Origin: Chloroflexota bacterium
Lineage (GTDB): Bacteria; Chloroflexota; Anaerolineae; Promineifilales; Promineifilaceae
DNA: 7,623 bases
Direction: 5' to 3'
NCBI GenBank assembly: GCA_008501785.1
Contig: QQUD01000723.1
Location: forward strand, 1-7,623
The notes beneath the pieces are model-generated. The model was not told where the DNA came from and searched no databases. It saw nothing but the letters and a program-made list of their open reading frames with translations. Positions 5,517-7,623 of this stretch are shown here, one piece after another. The position numbers and the translations under genes are program-made. Numbering within the stretch: the stretch's first letter is position 1; each line of letters begins with the position of its first letter.

Positions 5517-6305
5517 ATGTTAAATCCAATCAGAATTATGGCGACCTATTTTCGTATCGGTATTTTGGGTGAGTTGGAATACCGGGTGAACTTTTTTGTG
5601 CAGATTTTTGAATCGGTGCTAGGGCTGTTGGTTTCGTTGGGTGGGCTGGCGGTGGTTTTCAATCACACGGAATCGTTGGCGGGATGGCTGCCGGACCATT
5701 TGATTGCGCTGGTTGGCATTCACATGTTGATGGGTGGCTTGATTAACATGGTTATCAATCCCAGTTTTCATCGTTTTATGGAAGATGTGCGGATGGGGAC
5801 GCTTGATTTTGTGCTGACGAAACCGGCTGACGCGCAGTTGCTGGTGAGTGTGCAACGCATTGAGATTTGGAAGTTGGTGGATGTGATGGTGGGAACGGCC
5901 GTTCTCGCCGTCGCACTTGTGCGTTTGGGTGGTGTGATTGGGTGGGGGGAAACGGCCGTTTTTCTCATCGCCTTCCTCGCCGGAGCCGTCATCGTCTACA
6001 GCTTCTGGCTCATGTTGGCAACCACCTCCTTCTGGTTCGTCCGCATCGAAAACATCCTCGTCATTTTCCAAAGCATGTACAATGCAGGCCGCTGGCCGGT
6101 CGGCATTTACCCCCAATGGCTCCGGTTCATCCTCACATTCTTAGTCCCTGTTGCTTTTGCCGTCACCGTACCAGCCGAGGGTCTAATCGGCCGTCTCACC
6201 AACCAAACCCTACTGCAAGCCATCATCCTGGCTGTAGTCATGCTCATCGTTTCAAGACTCTTCTGGCGATACGGTCTACGCCACTACTCCGGTGCCTCAG
6301 CATAA
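5517..6305 (+). CDS. ABC-2 exporter permease 2 (ABC2_membrane_6, COG3694-like)
   Basis: This 262-residue membrane protein is the second permease of the exporter, presumably forming a heterodimer with permease 1. AAGGA (5505-5509) lies 7 bases before the ATG. Hydrophobic segments are at about 26-48, 60-82, 120-138, 145-171, 203-222 and 232-250. The conserved cytoplasmic loop FMEDVRMGTLDFVLTKPADA (87-106) and the motif GRWPVGIYPQWLRFILTFLV (191-210) are hallmarks of this family. The C-terminus RYGLRHYSGASA is also typical. Two ACGGCCGT palindromes 57 bases apart (5895, 5952) divide the gene. Before the second the coding strand is strongly G-rich and after it C-rich, with no break in the reading frame. 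The gene ends the operon, and no convincing terminator follows. Confidence 0.9.
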   Translation: MLNPIRIMATYFRIGILGELEYRVNFFVQIFESVLGLLVSLGGLAVVFNHTESLAGWLPDHLIALVGIHMLMGGLINMVINPSFHRFMEDVRMGTLDFVLTKPADAQLLVSVQRIEIWKLVDVMVGTAVLAVALVRLGGVIGWGETAVFLIAFLAGAVIVYSFWLMLATTSFWFVRIENILVIFQSMYNAGRWPVGIYPQWLRFILTFLVPVAFAVTVPAEGLIGRLTNQTLLQAIILAVVMLIVSRLFWRYGLRHYSGASA

Positions 6306-6440
6306 TCCCTGTTGTCGAAAGTAAGGAAACTCATGTGGCAACGGGTTTAACATGTATAAGAGGGAACCCAGACAAAAATCCGTATTCCCCCTATCCGTAT
6401 GAAAATTAACCCCCAAAATACGTATCAAAAGATGAAAATC
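6306..6440. other. Convergent intergenic region with ATACG(G/T)AT repeats
   Basis: This is the only gap between the exporter operon and the converging OppC gene. On the minus strand it holds three similar words, ATACGTAT (6425-6418), ATACGGAT (6400-6393) and ATACGGAT (6385-6378). The first two are followed by G5 runs (at 6414-6410 and 6391-6387). A weak GGGTT/AACCC hairpin (6343-6369, 17-base loop) is also present. There is no clear intrinsic terminator for either operon and no credible small gene. Confidence 0.5.
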
Positions 6441-7391
6441 TTATTTCAAACGCGGATCAAGCGCATCCCGCAGCCCATCCCCAATAATGTAAAGGCACAA
6501 AACCGTCGTCGCAATCATCACTCCCGGTGCAACCACCAAATGTCTTGCATGTGGAATCAAAATAAACTGCTGCGCTTTCGTAAGCATCGATCCCCAGGTA
6601 GCTGTCGGTGGCTGTACGCCAAACCCCAAAAAGCTCAATGCCGATTCAGATAAAATCAACGTGCCAATTCGCCGGGCTGTGGCAATAATCACCACCGGCA
6701 GCACATTTGGCAAAATGTGCCTAAACATGATCGTAATATCAGATGCACCCAATGCCTGGCTGGCAATAATAAACTCTCGCTCTTTTAGCGAATATACACT
6801 GCTGCGGACCAAACGACTAATAAAAGGCCATCCTAAAAAGCCAAAAAGCAGTGTCAAAACCGTCGGCGTCACATTGAACAATGCCCCGAGAATTAACAAC
6901 AAAAAAAGGCTGGGGATAGAAGAAAGCGTGTTGATAAACCACATAATGACATCATCAACCCGTTTACCAAAGTATGCAGCCGACATCCCGATTGAAATTC
7001 CCAGCACCAGCGTAAAAATGCTGCCCACTGTGCCAATTGCCAGCGAAACCCGCCCTCCATAAAGCAAACGAGAAAGCTGATCCCGGCCCACACTATCTGT
7101 CCCCAGCCAATGCTCCGGGGAGGGTGTGGCAAATGTTGCTAAAATATCTGTATCATCTGGCCCTACATGGAGGATGTATTCGCTAATGAGGCCAGCCCCC
7201 ACACACAAAATCGTGATTAAAAGTAAGACGACGAATGCCGCAATTGTTAACTTATCTTTCCGCAAACGAATGAGTGCAATTGTCCACCAGGTAAGCGGTT
7301 TCTCATCAACCATCGCGTCCATTCGATCTAGCATGGCGATGGTGTCAGTTTGATTGTTTTTTTGATTCATTGACATATCTTGGACGCTCAT
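6441..7391 (-). CDS. Oligopeptide/dipeptide ABC transporter permease, OppC/DppC-like
   Basis: This 316-residue inner-membrane permease belongs to a peptide (or nickel/sugar-oligomer) ABC importer. A polar N-terminus of about 40 residues and an OppC_N segment (WWTIALIRLRKDKLTIAAF, 35-53) lead into the first helix (about 49-71). HWLGTDSVGRDQLSRLLYGG (94-113) is the signature of the OppC branch. The remaining helices lie at about 118-140, 156-172, 177-192, 229-258 and 286-304. The EAA loop EREFIIASQALGASDITIMF (204-223), followed by RHILPN, contacts the ATPases. The start at 7391 is supported by AGGGGG about 5 bases upstream, which overlaps the stop codon of the preceding OppB-like gene and suggests translational coupling. 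The substrate-binding protein and the OppD/F ATPases are not in the window, so the substrate is undetermined. Confidence 0.94.
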   Translation of the reverse strand: MSVQDMSMNQKNNQTDTIAMLDRMDAMVDEKPLTWWTIALIRLRKDKLTIAAFVVLLLITILCVGAGLISEYILHVGPDDTDILATFATPSPEHWLGTDSVGRDQLSRLLYGGRVSLAIGTVGSIFTLVLGISIGMSAAYFGKRVDDVIMWFINTLSSIPSLFLLLILGALFNVTPTVLTLLFGFLGWPFISRLVRSSVYSLKEREFIIASQALGASDITIMFRHILPNVLPVVIIATARRIGTLILSESALSFLGFGVQPPTATWGSMLTKAQQFILIPHARHLVVAPGVMIATTVLCLYIIGDGLRDALDPRLK

Positions 7392-7399
7392 ATGCCCCC

Positions 7400-7623
7400 T
7401 TAACCTAAACGTATCCGTGGATCAACCAACACCAATAAAATGTCGGAAAGCAGATTCCCAAAAATGACCAGGATAGAACCAATAATGACGCTGGCCATCA
7501 CAATTGGATAGTCGCGGGCAGATACTGCATCGACAGTTAATCGCCCCAAACCGGGCCACGAAAAGATGCGCTCAATCACAACTGCCCCTGCAACCAGCCC
7601 GGTAATAGCGGGTCCGAGAATCG
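7400..7623 (-). CDS. OppB/DppB-like peptide ABC transporter permease, C-terminal part (partial)
   Basis: The minus strand is open from the window edge to a TAA at 7402-7400, giving 73 residues of a permease C-terminus. The motif VVIERIFSWPGLGRLTVDAV followed by ARDYPIV is the standard C-terminal signature of OppB/DppB permeases. The last helix (MASVIIGSILVIFGNLLSDILL) is followed by LVDPRIRLG at the very end, as usual. Only 8 bases separate its stop from the OppC-like ATG, the usual OppB-OppC order. The N-terminal three quarters lie outside the window. Confidence 0.94.
   Translation of the reverse strand, partial: ILGPAITGLVAGAVVIERIFSWPGLGRLTVDAVSARDYPIVMASVIIGSILVIFGNLLSDILLVLVDPRIRLG

Larger units (their letters stand above)
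276..5959. repeat. Over-represented palindrome ACGGCCGT (nine copies)
   Basis: Exact copies start at 276, 776, 1756, 4328, 4446, 4917, 4996, 5895 and 5952. Near copies are at 2617 (ACGGCCTC), 2908 (ACGGCCCC), 4798 (ACGGCCGA) and 6187 (TCGGCCGT). About 0.1 copy would be expected by chance in 7.6 kb. All nine are in coding sequence but in different frames, read as Thr-Ala-Val four times, Arg-Pro three times and Gly-Arg twice, so selection acts on the DNA and not on the protein. The copies at 776 and 5952 extend to the 12-bp palindrome AAACGGCCGTTT, and the one at 5895 to GAACGGCCGTTC. The function is unknown. Confidence 0.85.

Noticed and set aside
6343..6369. GGGTT...AACCC hairpin as terminator of the exporter operon
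   Set aside because: It has only five pairs, a 17-base loop and no T tract.
5619..6409. Long open frames overlapping permease 2 on both strands (for example 5619-6116 minus, 5867-6409 plus)
   Set aside because: Their composition is His/Arg/Pro- or Ser/Pro-rich with no domain, as expected for shadow frames of the G-rich/C-rich permease gene.
1..7623. CRISPR array, tRNA, rRNA, integrase or transposase
   Set aside because: No regularly spaced direct repeats, cloverleaf-like segments or recombinase motifs were seen on either strand.

Overview
The window looks like chromosomal DNA from a mesophilic member of the Chloroflexota, most likely Anaerolineae or an Ardenticatenia-like lineage. This is inferred from several things: Hanks-type kinase, PspC, renalase-like and DrrA-type genes in one neighbourhood, moderate GC, an abundant palindrome ACGGCCGT, and short dispersed repeats encoding peptides such as PALSEVEG that I associate with such genomes. 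No rRNA or tRNA gene is present to fix the taxonomy. I see no phage, plasmid, IS or CRISPR feature.

Layout. (1) 1-1029, minus strand: the N-terminal part of a membrane protein (probably a CPBP-type intramembrane protease) and, upstream of it, an AcrR-like TetR repressor. Each gene is preceded by a copy of the same operator, whose half-sites and spacing match the E. coli AcrR box as I remember it. The repressor therefore probably controls itself and the membrane protein, and its own promoter appears to give a leaderless mRNA. (2) 1141-2054, plus strand: a soluble Ser/Thr protein kinase with a good sigma70-type promoter and a 15-bp terminator hairpin shared with the converging genes. (3) 2077-3383, minus strand: a two-gene unit of a renalase-like FAD oxidoreductase followed by a 61-residue PspC protein. 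The FAD gene carries an in-frame dispersed repeat. (4) 3514-6305, plus strand: a three-gene ABC-2 exporter (ATPase plus two different six-helix permeases, the COG4586/COG4587/COG3694 type). A long inverted repeat lies in its leader and a second hairpin lies between the two permease genes. (5) 6441-7623, minus strand: the last two visible genes of an oligopeptide/dipeptide ABC importer, an OppC-like permease and the C-terminal end of an OppB-like permease, translationally coupled.

The most unusual DNA-level signal is ACGGCCGT. It occurs nine times, all inside genes and in all three reading frames, against about 0.1 expected by chance. At eight of the nine sites the local base skew flips from G-rich on the 5' side to C-rich on the 3' side. 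The palindrome therefore behaves like a genome-wide punctuation mark (comparable in kind to HIP1 of cyanobacteria) and not like a protein-coding constraint. No complete new multi-gene system is evident. The interest lies in the repeats, the palindrome and the AcrR-type operator pair.
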